From: Methylomarinum sp964397365
GTDB taxonomy: Bacteria; Pseudomonadota; Gammaproteobacteria; Methylococcales; Methylomonadaceae
Direction: 5' to 3'
Assembly: GCA_964397365.1 (NCBI GenBank)
Contig: CAYNIU010000074.1
Coordinates: 1-11,212, forward strand
DNA: 11,212 nucleotides
Program-made: the position numbers and the translations under genes
Notes under the pieces: model-generated
The model's input: only the letters and a program-made list of their open reading frames with translations
Databases searched by the model: none
Told to the model about the DNA's origin: nothing
Part shown: one piece after another, positions 1 to 7,493 of the stretch
Layout: each line of letters starts with the position of its first letter
How positions within the stretch are numbered: position 1 is the first letter of the stretch

Positions 1-919
1 TAACGGTACCAAAAATAGCCGGAAAAATCCCTCCTTCGGTATTGGCTTCACGCGGATCTTCGCTGATAAAATCGGCAAACCTGATCACATACTCAATCAT
101 TTTATCAATTACTGTCATAGCATTGGGACGATCCAGACGAATAATCTTTTGCAATGGAATCTCAATACGTTGCCCATTGCCGGTCTCTGCAAGCAGGCTA
201 TCGCGACGGATTTGTCGATTAAGCTCAATGATTTTTTGTTGTAATCGTTGATATTTCTTATCGTATTGCAATCTTTTATCGGCCATTTCCTTGGCTATCG
301 TATTATTCCATTTTCCCTCAAGCTCCAATTTACGCTGTTTCAAACGCAGGCGTTCCAATGCATAGTTAATAGCGCCAATTTGCTTCTTCTGTACCTGCTC
401 AATTGCATCATACAGGTCTCTAGCCCGTTCAATTTTATCCTGAATAATGGCAAATGCCTTCTGGCCCTTGGCAATCACTTTCCCATTTTCTTTAACGGCT
501 AGCAATCGACCATAAAAATTGCCCCACTCTCTTCTTTCAATAGCGATCAAATCGTCAGGACGACCCTGATGTTGAATATTGGGCGATTGTATCCAACGAA
601 AGTCCTGCCCTGTCAGTTTGCGGTTTCCCGTTTTAATCAAACGTTGTTCCAAATAGTCAGCATTATCAGGCAATTGATACCCTGATTCATTCGCCTGACT
701 GGCTGTCATCACACTTTGATCAATTTCTTCGCCAATAATAACGACCTCGCCTGAACGATCCTTATAATGATATTCAACAATATCTGCCGGCCAAAAATGG
801 CCCAAACCTCTAACAGCAATAAGCAACAACAAGCCAACCACCAGAATCATACTGACACTTACTGCGGCAGCATTTAACCAAATCCACGGCGTACCGCTTT
901 TAAACCATGCTTTCATCAT
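1..919 (-). CDS. pstA: Phosphate ABC transporter permease PstA, long form (3' end outside window)
   Basis: Inner-membrane permease that pairs with PstC and the PstB ATPase to import phosphate handed over by PstS. The first 306 residues are visible. There is a membrane segment at about residues 14-37, then a large periplasmic insertion. That insertion holds a charged, Gln/Lys/Glu-rich coiled-coil stretch at about 158-240. The permease core begins at about 296 (GGIFPAIFGTV, the usual PstA entry motif), where the window ends. Short PstA proteins such as that of E. coli lack this insertion; long versions are known in other gammaproteobacteria. The start ATG overlaps the pstC stop as ATGA, so translation is probably coupled. 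A second ATG follows directly at 916 and could serve instead. pstB and phoU probably lie beyond position 1 (inference). Confidence 0.93.
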   Translation of the reverse strand, partial: MMKAWFKSGTPWIWLNAAAVSVSMILVVGLLLLIAVRGLGHFWPADIVEYHYKDRSGEVVIIGEEIDQSVMTASQANESGYQLPDNADYLEQRLIKTGNRKLTGQDFRWIQSPNIQHQGRPDDLIAIERREWGNFYGRLLAVKENGKVIAKGQKAFAIIQDKIERARDLYDAIEQVQKKQIGAINYALERLRLKQRKLELEGKWNNTIAKEMADKRLQYDKKYQRLQQKIIELNRQIRRDSLLAETGNGQRIEIPLQKIIRLDRPNAMTVIDKMIEYVIRFADFISEDPREANTEGGIFPAIFGTV

Positions 920-3189
920 AATGAACTGTATTTTTCGCGTAAATTCTGACGAACCATTTCCGCCAGAGTATTGAATACAAAGGTAAAGACAAACAATACC
1001 AGGGCGGCCAGAAACAACACCCGGTAATGCGTGCTGTCCACTTCCGCTTCCGGCAATTCCACAGAAATATTTGCCGATAAGGTACGCATCCCTTGAAATA
1101 CGCTCAAATCCATAACCGGCGTATTACCTGTTGCCATCAGTACAATCATGGTTTCCCCGACAGCACGACCGAAGCCGATCATTACGGCTGAAAAAATCCC
1201 CGGACTGGCTGTCAACAAAACCACGCGAGTCATCGTTTGCCAGGTTGTCGCCCCCAGCGCCAATGATCCCGTTGTCAAGTGCCTGGGCACACTAAAAATG
1301 GCATCCTCAGTAATTGAAAAAATAGTGGGAATCACGGCAAATCCCATTGCCAACCCAACAACTAACGAATTTCGCTGATCATAGCCAATAGCAAATTCGT
1401 TTTTCATCCATAGCTGCAAATTACCGCCAAAGAACAGTGATTCCACCCCCGGCGCCAACATAAATGCCAACCAGCCCGCGGATAAAATCACCGGTATTAA
1501 TATCGCAGCATCCCAACCTTCTGGTATTTTCTGACGATATGATTCCGGTATCTGCTGCCAAAACCAGGCAAAAACAATCACCGCCAGAGGTACAATCATT
1601 AACAAAGAAAAAATACCCAGCAAATGAGCTTCCACAACCGGCGCCAACCATAAACCGGCTAAAAATCCCAGAATAACGGTAGGCAATGCCTCCATAATTT
1701 CAATACTCGGCTTAACCCACTGACGCATTTTGGGCGCCATAAAATAGGCGGTATATATTGCCCCCATCAAAGCTAGAGGCACGGCCATCAACATTGCATA
1801 AAAAGCCGCTTTCAAAGTACCAAAAGTCAATGGTATCAAACTCAGCTTCGGTTCAAAGTCATTACTGGCTGACGATGATTGCCAAATATATTCCGGTTTG
1901 GGGTAACTTTCATACCAGACTTTCTGCCATAATGACTTCCAGGATACTTCCGGATGTTCATTTTCAATCGTCCAGAAATGTATTTTCTGATCGGCTGATT
2001 GTAGTAAAAAAGCATTGGCTCTCGGCGACAAGGCTAACGCAACTGGCATACCCTGCCGGATCTCATCCCGAATCAATTCTCTTTCTGAAGTGGTATAGTA
2101 CACACCAACCAAACCAGCCGCATCAGCAACAATCAGCCCTTTACGCCGTTGTTCCGGACTAATAGCCGCAATAGCTTTATTGGAAATTTTAAATGCTCTT
2201 AGTTTTTTCAAACTGGAATGGTTATGCTCATCCCGGACTATACTCCACTGCGACAACACTCCGCTGGAGTCGCCTACCAGCAAAGACAAGTCACCATTCA
2301 GAAAAGTCAGCGCTGTAATTTGTTTTCCACGCTCTAAAACATTAATCGCCTGCTTGATTCGGGGATTAGCCTTATTACTGATATCCATATAAGTCAGTCC
2401 CCCCTGCCGGGTGGCAAAATACAGATTCCGCTGTTCTTTATCCAGCAAGATATAGACAATATTTGTGCTGTCCATATCAATTTTAGCGTCACTACGTTCC
2501 AACATGGCTTCATCATCGAACAACGATTCTTCCCGGACGAAATTGCTTAACAGCATACGACCATCTACTGTTCTGGCAACTACTGTACTTTCATCTTCGC
2601 CCACACGAATGGCCAACAAATTAATAGCCTTTCTGTTTTCATCCAGGATCAAAGGAGCTTTACCGAGAGGATATTCCAGAACCGGTGTAATCAAACGTTT
2701 ATCATTTGGATAAGTCACCTTATACCGATGCTTTACGACAATAGCCTGTCCATCGGATAAACCATAAACTACCACACCTTTATCATAACCGCCATGAGCA
2801 AAGCCCGTAATTTGGGCATCTTCTGGTATCGGCAATTGTTCAGATCTTATGATTCCACCGTCAGCAACACGAAAAAACACTACACTGCCGTTATCTGTAA
2901 ATCGAACAGCAATTTCATTCTGTTCTTCCATCGCCATAAACAAAGTATTCCCTGCCCCGGCAGCTGGCAAGGAATACTGGCTGACAGCTTCAGCTTTTGC
3001 AGAAATAAACAGCGGATAAACAACGTATAACAGATAAAAGAAAATCAATACAATGGCAACAATCACACCCAAGCCGCCTATGGCAATGCCATAATTGGCC
3101 AGCTTGTCTTTAATCAAGCGCCACTTTTGGTAACGAGTACTCACCTGCAAACCGGCGCCATCCTCAATCTTTGTGTTCAAATCAGTCAT
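916..3189 (-). CDS. pstC: Phosphate ABC transporter permease PstC, long form
   Basis: Second inner-membrane permease of the Pst phosphate importer, 757 residues, more than twice the E. coli PstC length. A membrane helix lies at about residues 34-63. A periplasmic domain of about 380 residues follows, rich in short beta-strand-like segments (for example TRQGGLTYMDI, LLVGDSSGVLSQWSI, IHFWTIENE) that suggest a beta-propeller/WD40-like fold. The permease core runs from about 452 to 745, with the EAA-type cytoplasmic loop near 645-680 (ALGATTWQTMTRVV, then GFGRAVGET). The family assignment is firm; the propeller fold is inferred from the repeat rhythm. It lies 212 bp after pstS, beyond a strong hairpin, and overlaps pstA by ATGA. 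No strong ribosome binding site is visible before the ATG. Confidence 0.95.
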   Translation of the reverse strand: MTDLNTKIEDGAGLQVSTRYQKWRLIKDKLANYGIAIGGLGVIVAIVLIFFYLLYVVYPLFISAKAEAVSQYSLPAAGAGNTLFMAMEEQNEIAVRFTDNGSVVFFRVADGGIIRSEQLPIPEDAQITGFAHGGYDKGVVVYGLSDGQAIVVKHRYKVTYPNDKRLITPVLEYPLGKAPLILDENRKAINLLAIRVGEDESTVVARTVDGRMLLSNFVREESLFDDEAMLERSDAKIDMDSTNIVYILLDKEQRNLYFATRQGGLTYMDISNKANPRIKQAINVLERGKQITALTFLNGDLSLLVGDSSGVLSQWSIVRDEHNHSSLKKLRAFKISNKAIAAISPEQRRKGLIVADAAGLVGVYYTTSERELIRDEIRQGMPVALALSPRANAFLLQSADQKIHFWTIENEHPEVSWKSLWQKVWYESYPKPEYIWQSSSASNDFEPKLSLIPLTFGTLKAAFYAMLMAVPLALMGAIYTAYFMAPKMRQWVKPSIEIMEALPTVILGFLAGLWLAPVVEAHLLGIFSLLMIVPLAVIVFAWFWQQIPESYRQKIPEGWDAAILIPVILSAGWLAFMLAPGVESLFFGGNLQLWMKNEFAIGYDQRNSLVVGLAMGFAVIPTIFSITEDAIFSVPRHLTTGSLALGATTWQTMTRVVLLTASPGIFSAVMIGFGRAVGETMIVLMATGNTPVMDLSVFQGMRTLSANISVELPEAEVDSTHYRVLFLAALVLFVFTFVFNTLAEMVRQNLREKYSSL

Positions 3190-3250
3190 AAGAAATTTTC
3201 AGAACGATAGCTGTAACTATTGTGACAACTTTCTGGAGTGGAAATGAAAT

Positions 3251-3292
3251 AAAAAACAAGCCGGGAATCATACACAATTCCCGGCCTGTTTT
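3251..3292 (-). terminator. Hairpin terminator or attenuator between pstS and pstC
   Basis: A perfect 9-bp stem, GCCGGGAAT (3260-3268) with ATTCCCGGC (3277-3285), encloses an 8-nt loop. After one mismatch the stem extends by about six more pairs. Read on the minus strand it is followed by TTGTTTTTTATTTC, a good Rho-independent tail. The plus side also has TTTT, so it may work in both directions. It lies downstream of pstS and upstream of pstC. It probably trims most transcripts after pstS, giving excess binding protein over permease, as in other pst operons. Confidence 0.8.
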
Positions 3293-3294
3293 CC

Positions 3295-3346
3295 TGCTGA
3301 ATCCATTTTTCACTAATTGAGGGGGAGGAACAAACTGCATTCAGCA
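3295..3346. repeat. 8-bp inverted repeat in the pstS-pstC spacer
   Basis: TGCTGAAT (3295-3302) and ATTCAGCA (3339-3346) are perfect inverted arms 36 bp apart, next to the terminator hairpin. In the pst transcript they could close a larger structure that protects the 3' end of a pstS-only mRNA. This could also be chance. Confidence 0.35.
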
Positions 3347-3401
3347 TATAGTCCCTTATCAGGCATCCATGCCATTAAATCCAATAATCAATTCGTCCAT
3401 T

Positions 3402-4388
3402 TTAATGAATCGTTGCCAGTGTTTTTTCAACAACTTTGGCCGGTAACGGAATATAGCCGTCTTTTATAACGATTTGCTGCCCTATTTTTGACAGAACCAT
3501 TTTAATAAATTCCTTTTCCAAAGGCTGCAGTTCCTTGTTCGGTTGTTTATTAACATACACATACAAGAATCGCGCCAATGGATATTTTCCTGAGACAGCA
3601 TTTTCAGGCGTCGCTTCGATAAAATCACCGCCTGGTTTTTTAGTCAATGGAACCGCTTTTACACCAGAGGTTTTATAGCCAATACCGGAATAACCGATAC
3701 CGTTTAATGAAGAAGTCACCGACTGAACTACCGAGGCAGAACCTGGTTGTTCATTGACATTACTTTTATAGTCGCCTTTACACAGGGCTTTTTTCTTGAA
3801 ATATCCATAAGTACCAGAAACAGAATTACGACCGTATATCTGGATTGGCTTATCCGCCCAGGAACCTTCCAGACCGACCTGCTTCCAACTGTTGATATCA
3901 GCCTCGTAACCACATTTACGGGTAGATGAAAAAATAGCATCAACCTGAGGTATAGTCAGTCCTTTAATAGGATTATCCTTGTTGACATAAACCGCCAGGG
4001 CATCAATAGCCACAGGAATAGCCGTCGGTTTATATCCATATTTCTTTTCAAAGGCATCACGCTCTTTATCTTTCATCTTACGACTCATAGGCCCCAGATT
4101 TGAAGTTCCTTCTGTCAATGCCGGTGGCGCCGTTGATGAACCGGCCGCCTGAATCTGAATATTCACATTGGGATACAGTTTTTTATATTCTTCCGCCCAC
4201 AGAGTCATCAGATTTGCCAGTGTATCTGAGCCAACACTGGACAGGTTGCCAGAAACACCACTGGCTTTCTGATACTCAGGAATACTGGCATCCACAGTCT
4301 GTACGGCTGCCGCCGATGCACTCAATAAACTGGCTGAGGCAAAACCCAGCCCTGCCAACAAGGATTTCATTTGGAAAAGTCTCTTCAT
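3402..4388 (-). CDS. pstS: Periplasmic phosphate-binding protein PstS
   Basis: Captures phosphate in the periplasm and delivers it to PstCA. The chosen start gives 328 residues with a classical signal peptide (MKRLFQMKSLL, then a hydrophobic core ending SASAAA, cleavage near 28/29). An AGAGA ribosome binding site lies about 8 nt upstream. A frame-matched ATG 63 bp earlier would bury the signal peptide, so I reject it. Phosphate-binding signatures of the family are present: VGSDTL (52-57), AAGSST (81-86) and GRNSVSGTYGYF (186-197). Cys159 and Cys203 are suitably placed for a disulfide. It is the first gene of the operon, behind a four-fold pho box, and is followed by a hairpin terminator before pstC. 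Confidence 0.96.
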   Translation of the reverse strand: MKRLFQMKSLLAGLGFASASLLSASAAAVQTVDASIPEYQKASGVSGNLSSVGSDTLANLMTLWAEEYKKLYPNVNIQIQAAGSSTAPPALTEGTSNLGPMSRKMKDKERDAFEKKYGYKPTAIPVAIDALAVYVNKDNPIKGLTIPQVDAIFSSTRKCGYEADINSWKQVGLEGSWADKPIQIYGRNSVSGTYGYFKKKALCKGDYKSNVNEQPGSASVVQSVTSSLNGIGYSGIGYKTSGVKAVPLTKKPGGDFIEATPENAVSGKYPLARFLYVYVNKQPNKELQPLEKEFIKMVLSKIGQQIVIKDGYIPLPAKVVEKTLATIH

Positions 4389-4450
4389 ATTGATTCTCTG
4401 ATATTTTCTTGAAGCACATGAAAGTGCCGAACGCAGATTAGGCAGGAACA

Positions 4451-4490
4451 ATTATCTGCACAGCACACTTATGCACCCAATGCAGATAAT
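4451..4490 (-). repeat. 10-bp perfect inverted repeat in the pstS leader
   Basis: ATTATCTGCA (4451-4460) and TGCAGATAAT (4481-4490) are perfect inverted arms with a 20-nt spacer. They sit in the predicted 5' untranslated region of pstS, between the pho-box promoter and the start codon. They can form a stem-loop in the pstS mRNA. Alternatively the arms, 30 bp centre to centre (about three helical turns), could be a two-site operator for a dimeric regulator. Confidence 0.55.
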
Positions 4491-4516
4491 GCAAGCAACC
4501 ATCTGTACCAACAGCT

Positions 4517-4572
4517 ATTCTGCCGCTGAAAAATGACAATCATATGAAGTTAATATGACAACTTTATGACAA
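4517..4572 (-). promoter_or_regulatory. PhoB-dependent pstS promoter with four 11-bp-phased pho half-sites
   Basis: Read on the minus strand, four consecutive 11-mers begin TTGTCAT (4572), TTGTCAT (4561), ACTTCAT (4550) and TTGTCAT (4539). They match the PhoB half-site CTGTCAT and its 11-bp phasing, and closely resemble the E. coli pstS array as I remember it, including a weaker third repeat. A -10-like CAGAAT (4522-4517) lies exactly 10 nt after the last half-site, the usual distance in PhoB-activated promoters that lack a good -35. The predicted transcript start near 4510 gives a leader of about 120 nt. Confidence 0.9.
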
Positions 4573-4858
4573 AAGAAAAAATCGTAACGGCTCAGCATCT
4601 ATATACATTTAATATCAGTCACTTACTCCATAAAGATGCCGTAAACAAGTCCATGTCACATAGACTTATTCTGCAAACAACTGATATTGAAGACTTTTCG
4701 TTCAATCAATTACACTGAGTAGCCACAAAAAATCTAGTGCAGCAACAGCGTTTATACATCCATAAGCAGTTGAAATATCAAATAACAACCTTTAACCATC
4801 ACTACAAAATGGTGCTGCATTATCAGCCAACAATCGTCGCAGAAAGTATTCTTAACTA
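4573..4858. other. Intergenic stretch upstream of the pstS promoter with a nested inverted repeat
   Basis: I see no convincing gene here. AATATCAGT (4611-4619) and ACTGATATT (4680-4688) form a perfect 9-bp inverted repeat 60 bp apart. Inside lie smaller arms AAGTC and GACTT around ATGTCACAT, so an RNA from either strand could fold into a branched structure. A weak plus-strand promoter-like pair (TTGAAG at 4687, TACACT at 4711) is visible but unconvincing. The rest lacks signal, including any clear terminator for the HTH gene that ends at 4859. Confidence 0.4.
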
Positions 4859-5131
4859 TCAATTTACAGACTCACTTTTATCTTTTTTAGCAAAACCTGC
4901 GCCTTTTTTTGTTTTTGCTTCAAGCGCTAATTCATCAATGAGAGAACGATAATCCAGATCCATTGCATTCATAACAGCGAAACACTTTGCAATAACAGCA
5001 ATGGTATTAGGCACTTCACCCTTTTTTTTATAGGACTGGAGATTTTTTTCACTGACTTTAATGAGTTTGCTGAATTTTGGCAAACTGATTTCTGCATCAA
5101 GCAACAGTTTTTTAAACTCTATAAAGGTCAT
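4859..5131 (-). CDS. Small XRE-like helix-turn-helix protein
   Basis: Ninety-residue protein. Residues about 14-55 (ISLPKFSKLIKVSEKNLQSY, then KKKGEVPNTIAVIAKCF) fit the helix-turn-helix pattern of Cro/XRE-type DNA-binding proteins: a helix, a short turn, a recognition-like helix with NLQSYKKKG, then further helices. The tail (about 72-90) is basic and probably disordered. It has no known partner domain, so it may act as a local repressor. It is transcribed divergently from the histone-like gene, and the two promoters overlap, so it could regulate itself and that neighbour (inference). The ribosome binding site is weak. A specific family beyond HTH/XRE-like cannot be assigned by eye. Confidence 0.75.
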   Translation of the reverse strand: MTFIEFKKLLLDAEISLPKFSKLIKVSEKNLQSYKKKGEVPNTIAVIAKCFAVMNAMDLDYRSLIDELALEAKTKKGAGFAKKDKSESVN

Positions 5132-5174
5132 AGCTGTCTTATTTCAACCCTATTGAATAATCAGTGAGTGATAA

Positions 5175-5228
5175 ATTATACCCTATCTCTATAAATTATT
5201 TGCATTGAAACAAAAATAACTATACAAT
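5175..5228. promoter_or_regulatory. Overlapping divergent promoters of the HTH and histone-like genes
   Basis: On the plus strand TTGCAT (5200-5205), a 17-bp spacer and TACAAT (5223-5228) give a good sigma70-type promoter for the histone-like gene, with a start near 5235. On the minus strand a perfect TATAAT (5180-5175) serves the HTH gene, with no clear -35. The two polymerase sites share DNA, so the transcripts should compete, and a regulator bound here would affect both. Confidence 0.55.
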
Positions 5229-5232
5229 CACT

Positions 5233-5258
5233 ATAACTTATTACCATTAGTAAGTTAT
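5233..5258 (+). promoter_or_regulatory. Stem-loop at the 5' end of the histone-like mRNA, or operator dyad
   Basis: ATAACTTATTA (5233-5243), loop CCAT, TAGTAAGTTAT (5248-5258) form an 11-bp stem with one G-U pair. The outer 8 bp are a perfect inverted repeat. It begins at the predicted transcript start, so it could cap and stabilise the mRNA. As DNA it is a dyad suited to the divergently encoded HTH protein. Confidence 0.5.
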
Positions 5259-5286
5259 TTTATTATTTATGTTACAGGAATTCGCA

Positions 5287-5487
5287 ATGTCTAAATCTCT
5301 CAACAAAAAAGCTGTGAAAAAAGTGGCCAAAAAAGTTACCAAAAAAGCAGTTTCAAAAAAAGTGGTCGCTAAAAAAAATGCCAAGTCTGTTATTAAAAAA
5401 GTTGCAAAAGCGGTCATCAAAAAGCAACCCAGCGGTAAAAAATCAGCGACTAAAGCCGCTAAAAAAGCATTAAAAAAAGTCGCTTAA
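5287..5487 (+). CDS. Lysine/alanine-rich histone H1-like protein
   Basis: Sixty-six residues with 26 lysines, no acidic and no aromatic residues, made of degenerate KKxxKK / KKVAKK units. This is typical of bacterial histone H1-like proteins related to the eukaryotic H1 tail (Hc1/Hc2, AlgP-type), which bind DNA and other polyanions electrostatically and compact the nucleoid. The start at 5287 is chosen because AGGA lies 7 nt upstream; the ATG at 5269 has no such site. A REP-like hairpin lies 35 nt after the stop. Published work on Pseudomonas AlgP links an H1-like protein to even spacing of polyphosphate granules, which makes the nearby CHAD-ParA pair notable. A similar role here is speculation. 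Such low-complexity genes cannot be assigned a precise family by eye. Confidence 0.82.
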   Translation: MSKSLNKKAVKKVAKKVTKKAVSKKVVAKKNAKSVIKKVAKAVIKKQPSGKKSATKAAKKALKKVA

Positions 5488-5521
5488 CTGATTAACCAGT
5501 ATTCCGTTAACGATTGACGCC

Positions 5522-5553
5522 AATGCGGGACGGAATTCGCTCCATCCCGCATT
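5522..5553. repeat. Terminator-like or REP-like inverted repeat after the histone-like gene
   Basis: AATGCGGGA (5522-5530) and TCCCGCATT (5545-5553) are a perfect 9-bp stem, with an inner GGA/TCC pairing around ATTCGC. It could end the histone-like transcript, but no immediate T-run follows (TCTGATCACTATTTT). An interspersed repeat unit is therefore an equal possibility. Confidence 0.6.
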
Positions 5554-5948
5554 TCTGATCACTATTTTCAAATCAACCAGATACGCTTCTACATCCCCCA
5601 CCTTTTGGCCAAACACCACTGTTTCCATAAACCGCACATATTGAAGCATGGCCGCCCCCATCCTTTAGGGAAGCGCTGAACCAATCATCCCTGATTAGTC
5701 AGCGTCCGCAAAGCGGAAATACGATTTCTGATTTACTCACAAAATCAATGACTTGCAGTCATGGGTTTTGGTGACACAGGAATCGCGAATAAATCAGCGA
5801 TTCCTTAGCAAGGCGAATTAATTTAACCCCCTTCCCGCGCACATTGTCATAATTTTTTCCAGTTAAGCATGTTAGCATGGAGACCCAGATAGTAGCCGCA
5901 CTTTCCATAAACAACATATCTGTTTTATCTTAATCATACTGAGTAACC
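5554..5948. repeat. Gene-free stretch with a run of small perfect hairpins
   Basis: No convincing coding sequence is present. Hairpins in order: CGCTGA/TCAGCG (5674-5679, 5699-5704) enclosing AATCA/TGATT with loop TCCC; TCCGC AAA GCGGA (5705-5717); GAAAT ACG ATTTC (5716-5728, overlapping the previous one); ATGACT TGC AGTCAT (5748-5762); and GGAATCGC/GCGATTCC (5779-5786, 5797-5804). Five in about 130 bp resembles a REP/BIME cluster or a structured RNA. A lone pho half-site TTGTCAT lies at 5844-5850. The promoter for the CHAD-parA pair must be in or near 5805-5948; only a weak candidate (TTTCCA at 5902, TATCTT at 5926) is visible. Confidence 0.55.
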
Positions 5949-7493
5949 ATGACAGCTATTCCTTTACATTTTGAGCTTCCTGCAAATTTAACTGCAAAAA
6001 AATTTCTAACCAAATTAAGTAAAAAAATTGATGTGCAAATAGCCACTCAGCAATACACCATAAAAACATTTTATGACAGTTTTGACTGGCGCTTGTACAA
6101 AGCCGACATAATCTGCGAATTCAACCACTCTCAGTCCGTTTCACATTTACGCCTGATTAACCGTAATAATGGTGAATTAATTGCCCAGCAGAACATGCCC
6201 AATGTCCCAAAATTTAGTGGTCAACTCTGTCAATGCCGTTTAAAAAGCTATTTAGCGCCACTACTGGAAATGCGGGCGTTATTGCCATTGTGTCAGTTGC
6301 CTTTGGTCATCTATCGCATCAACATTTTGAATAAAGATCAAAAAATCGTTTTACGTCTCCAGCTTGACGAATACGAACAGTCAAATAACCGCCTCACCCT
6401 GCACCCTTTAAAAGGGTATGAGAAAGCATTAATTAAAGTTAGCCGGCTGTTACAAAATGATCTGCAGCTAAAACCCGCTCATTGCACTATTTTAAGTAGC
6501 GAACTCAAACAACAAGGCCGCAAACCCAAAGACTACAGTTCCAAACTGTTCATAAAGCTGAAACCGGACATGCGCGCCGACAAAGCCAGTAAAATGATTT
6601 ATCAGCATTTGTTACATATCATGCGAGCTAATGAAGCCGGTACAATTGCTGATACAGACAGTGAGTTTTTACATGATTTTCGTATTGCAGTCAGGCGCAC
6701 CCGCGCTGCTTTGAGCCAGATAAAAAATACCTTGCCAACATCTGTCACCGCTAGATATGCTGCTTTTTTCGCCTGGCTGGGACAAATCACCGGTGAAACT
6801 CGCGATATGGATGTGTATTTATTAAATTATGGTCAATATAAATCGGCTTTACCGCTATCTTTGCAAGAAGACATCGCTCCTCTGTATGATTTTCTTAAAC
6901 AAAAACAGTCTCAAGCCCAAAAAGAACTGGCAGCAAAGCTCAACAGTTCCGAATACAAAAAACAATTAGCCGCCTGGGAACAGTATTTAAAAGATCCTTT
7001 ACCCAAAAAAGCACAAGGCAGTCATGCCAATATGTCCATAAAAGAACTGGCCGATCAGCGTATCTGGAAAGTCTACAAGCGATTACTGAAAGAAGCACAA
7101 GCTATTAGCGACGCTTCTCCTGCCGAGGCATTACATGATCTAAGAAAAACCTGTAAAAAACTGCGCTATCTCATGGAGTTTTTCCAGTGCCTTTATCCTG
7201 AAGACGCCATGAAAAGCTTACTTAAAGCATTGAAAGGTTTTCAGTCAGTATTAGGCGATTTTCAGGATTATGAAATCCAAGAAATAAAACTGAGACAATT
7301 TAGTGAAGAAATGATGTCCCATGATGTATCATCCAATACTATTCTGGCTATGGGTGTGCTGGTTTTGCATTTAGATTCTCTAAGGTGTGCTGCACGAAAT
7401 GATTTCGCTGAACAGTTTAATCTTTTTCAGCAACCCGGAAACCGGGCTGCATTTAAAAACTTGTTTGCGCATAAGGCACAGGTAAAAAACTGA
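5949..7493 (+). CDS. CHAD-domain protein with a degenerate CYTH-like N-terminus
   Basis: CHAD domains are helical, basic-surfaced modules that bind inorganic polyphosphate and are found on polyphosphate granules. This protein has 514 residues. Residues about 1-180 look CYTH-like (FYDSFDWRLY at 41-50, then strands with LRL and VLRLQLDEYE). The ExExK motif of active triphosphate tunnel enzymes is not visible, so this part is probably non-catalytic. CHAD spans about 205-490, with its two hallmark helices LHDFRIAVRRTRAAL (241-255) and LHDLRKTCKKLRYLMEFF (395-412), plus TGETRDMDVYL (281-291) and LGDFQD (435-440). The stop overlaps the next start as TGATG, so it is made together with the ParA-type ATPase. 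That suggests it is the adapter or cargo receptor for that ATPase (inference). The ribosome binding site is weak (GAG 5 nt before ATG). Confidence 0.9.
   Translation: MTAIPLHFELPANLTAKKFLTKLSKKIDVQIATQQYTIKTFYDSFDWRLYKADIICEFNHSQSVSHLRLINRNNGELIAQQNMPNVPKFSGQLCQCRLKSYLAPLLEMRALLPLCQLPLVIYRINILNKDQKIVLRLQLDEYEQSNNRLTLHPLKGYEKALIKVSRLLQNDLQLKPAHCTILSSELKQQGRKPKDYSSKLFIKLKPDMRADKASKMIYQHLLHIMRANEAGTIADTDSEFLHDFRIAVRRTRAALSQIKNTLPTSVTARYAAFFAWLGQITGETRDMDVYLLNYGQYKSALPLSLQEDIAPLYDFLKQKQSQAQKELAAKLNSSEYKKQLAAWEQYLKDPLPKKAQGSHANMSIKELADQRIWKVYKRLLKEAQAISDASPAEALHDLRKTCKKLRYLMEFFQCLYPEDAMKSLLKALKGFQSVLGDFQDYEIQEIKLRQFSEEMMSHDVSSNTILAMGVLVLHLDSLRCAARNDFAEQFNLFQQPGNRAAFKNLFAHKAQVKN

Noticed and set aside
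1758..2162. Plus-strand 134-codon open frame inside pstC
   Set aside because: Antisense shadow of pstC with no start signals or domain.
4389..4451. Longer pstS start 63 bp upstream
   Set aside because: It would add 21 residues before a perfect signal peptide; the downstream ATG has the better ribosome binding site.
5470..5661. 63-codon minus-strand open frame overlapping the end of the histone-like gene
   Set aside because: It runs antisense across the real gene's end and the hairpin repeat, with no ribosome binding site or recognisable domain. Probably a by-product of the repeat.
5844..5850. TTGTCAT resembling a pho half-site upstream of the CHAD gene
   Set aside because: Neither neighbour 11 bp away matches and no -10 lies at the right distance, so PhoB control of CHAD-parA is not supported by this motif.
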